A DNA stretch of 6,083 bases, taken from contig SPJO01000083.1 of NCBI GenBank assembly GCA_006844635.1, positions 1-6,083 on the forward strand, in the 5' to 3' direction. The notes beneath the pieces are model-generated. The model saw only the letters and a program-made list of their open reading frames with translations. It was not told the origin of the DNA and searched no databases. Shown here piece by piece: positions 4,945-6,083 of the stretch (positions are counted from its first letter, which is position 1; each line of letters begins with the position of its first letter). The DNA is from Methylophilaceae bacterium. Lineage in GTDB: Bacteria; Pseudomonadota; Gammaproteobacteria; Burkholderiales; Methylophilaceae. The position numbers were made by a program, and so were the translations under genes.

Positions 4945-6012
4945 ATGTTTGGTTTGTTTTCTTCAAAAGGGCCTTTTAAAGTTAAAGTGGCCGCAGCAGA
5001 TAAAGAGTTTGCAGTCGAAAAAGGTGATAATTTACTTAAGGCCGCTTTAGATAATCAGTTGGCTTGGCCACATAATTGCAGGGTTGGAAGTTGTGGTGAA
5101 TGTAGGTGTCGTTTAGTCAGCGGAAAAATTAAGCCATTGGCAGATTTTAGTTACGTGCTTAATAGTGAGGAAATGGACTCGGGCATGATATTAGCCTGTC
5201 AAACAAGTTTGAGAAGTGATGTAGAGATTGAGGTGAGCATGGATATGCCAGCCAATCCAATTTCTAAACCTGAAACAACAGGTGGCACGATCATTAGTAC
5301 CAAATCACTTACTCACGATATATTAGAAGTCACCATTCAAGTGGATGATGCATTTCCAAAATATTTAGCGGGACAATATGCAGAGGTAGTAGTGCCTGGC
5401 GTAATTGATAAGCCACGTTCATATTCTTTTGCAAAGTCTCCAGATAAAGAACAAAAGAACCATGTTAGCTTCTACATAAGGCATGTGCCAAAAGGGGAGT
5501 TTACAACTTGGCTACATAGTGAAAATAGAGAAGGTCAAAAAGTAGAGGTAACTGGACCATTCGGATCTTTTTGGCATAGAGAGTCTCCTAAGCAAGTACT
5601 ATGCTTAGCTGGTGGTAGTGGGATGGCGCCGATTAAAGCATTGCTAGAGCATATGCTGAGTGAGGGAATGAGCCAACAGGTTACTTACTTATTTGGGGCA
5701 AGAACACAAAAAGATTTGTATTGTCTTGAGGAAATGCAAGAAATAGTAAAACTTTCTAAAGGACAATTCACATTCATTCCAGTGTTGTCACAAGAGCCAG
5801 AAGACAGTGACTGGACTGGTTTGAGAGGCTATGCAATCGACCATATTCAATTTACAGAAGACTTTGCAACGAATACACATGCCTATTTATGCGGGCCTCC
5901 ACCCATGATTGATTCGGCGATTGAAATGTTCAATGCAAAAGGTTTGCTGAATGAACATATCTTTTATGATAAGTTTTTGGATGCTTCTAGTATGGAAGGT
6001 GGACGGGCATAG
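4945..6012 (+). CDS. XylA-type NADH:ferredoxin reductase component (2Fe-2S, FAD, NAD domains)
   Basis: This 355-residue electron-transfer flavoprotein matches the length of XylA (350). It would pass electrons from NADH through FAD and a plant-type 2Fe-2S cluster to the membrane hydroxylase. The ferredoxin domain is N-terminal (about 10-100), with cluster ligands Cys45, Cys50, Cys53 and Cys85 (CRVGSCGEC, then LACQ); an extra Cys55 follows the third ligand. A linker near 101-112 leads to the FAD domain (about 113-212) with the flavin motif RSYS (158-161). The nucleotide domain (about 216-345) has GGSGMAPI (223-230), CGPPPM (316-321) and the C-terminal YDKF (341-344). No membrane segment is visible, so it should be soluble or peripheral. 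Ferredoxin-first order is shared with XylA and MMO-type reductases; pairing with the XylM-like gene supports the XylA role. The next gene lies outside the window. Confidence 0.94.
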   Translation: MFGLFSSKGPFKVKVAAADKEFAVEKGDNLLKAALDNQLAWPHNCRVGSCGECRCRLVSGKIKPLADFSYVLNSEEMDSGMILACQTSLRSDVEIEVSMDMPANPISKPETTGGTIISTKSLTHDILEVTIQVDDAFPKYLAGQYAEVVVPGVIDKPRSYSFAKSPDKEQKNHVSFYIRHVPKGEFTTWLHSENREGQKVEVTGPFGSFWHRESPKQVLCLAGGSGMAPIKALLEHMLSEGMSQQVTYLFGARTQKDLYCLEEMQEIVKLSKGQFTFIPVLSQEPEDSDWTGLRGYAIDHIQFTEDFATNTHAYLCGPPPMIDSAIEMFNAKGLLNEHIFYDKFLDASSMEGGRA

Positions 6013-6083
6013 CTATTAAAGGAAAGACGCACCATCATTATTTTTTCATCAAAAAATCAAATAACAAGCATTAAAACTTCAGG
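6013..6083. other. Non-coding tail after the reductase gene
   Basis: No start codon with a supported frame is present. ATTTTTT (6040-6046) can pair with AAAAAAT (6051-6057) around CATC, but the stem is pure A-T and too weak to call a terminator. An AAAGGAAAG stretch (about 6018-6026) looks like a ribosome-binding site but no ATG, GTG or TTG follows at a suitable distance. Confidence 0.5.

Overview
The window holds a compact, all-plus-strand accessory cluster: a two-component regulatory pair followed by a membrane hydroxylase gene set related to xylene monooxygenase. The DNA is AT-rich. The gene content points to a hydrocarbon- or aromatic-oxidising proteobacterium. A low-GC gamma- or betaproteobacterium is my guess; the sequence does not fix the taxon.

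Layout. Bases 1-2223 are the 3' part of a large hybrid-type sensor kinase gene whose start lies left of the window. Its visible order is the end of a degenerate receiver domain, then PAS, GAF, PAS, HisKA (HELNQPL box) and HATPase. One base later (2225-2842) comes a FixJ/StyR/TodT-type response regulator (receiver plus LuxR-type HTH). A 323-base intergenic region (2843-3165) carries four roughly helically phased copies of a GTA(A/T)TTTC-like element, two short inverted repeats and a possible activator-dependent promoter. Bases 3166-4458 encode a XylM/AlkB-family membrane di-iron hydroxylase. A strong intrinsic terminator (4464-4501) follows it directly. Next come a group 1 truncated haemoglobin (4517-4885), an 11-bp hairpin (4893-4922), and a XylA-type reductase with 2Fe-2S ferredoxin, FAD and NADH domains (4945-6012). 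The last 71 bases hold no gene.

How the genes probably work together. The kinase senses a substrate or redox cue and phosphorylates the regulator, which activates the hydroxylase promoter. The reductase carries electrons from NADH through FAD and 2Fe-2S to the membrane di-iron centre, which hydroxylates a hydrocarbon or methyl-arene. The absence of a rubredoxin gene fits a XylMA-type rather than an AlkBGT-type electron path. The globin between the two enzyme components is unusual and may handle O2 or NO. The terminator after the hydroxylase gene should make hydroxylase transcripts more abundant than globin-reductase transcripts.

Most notable points: the third histidine box of the hydroxylase reads QxxHH instead of HxxHH; a loop of about 12 extra residues follows its second box; the globin appears to lack the usual polar distal-pocket residues; and phased repeats precede the hydroxylase gene. 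Comparisons with XylM, AlkB and M. tuberculosis trHbN were made by eye from memory of those sequences, not with alignment software.
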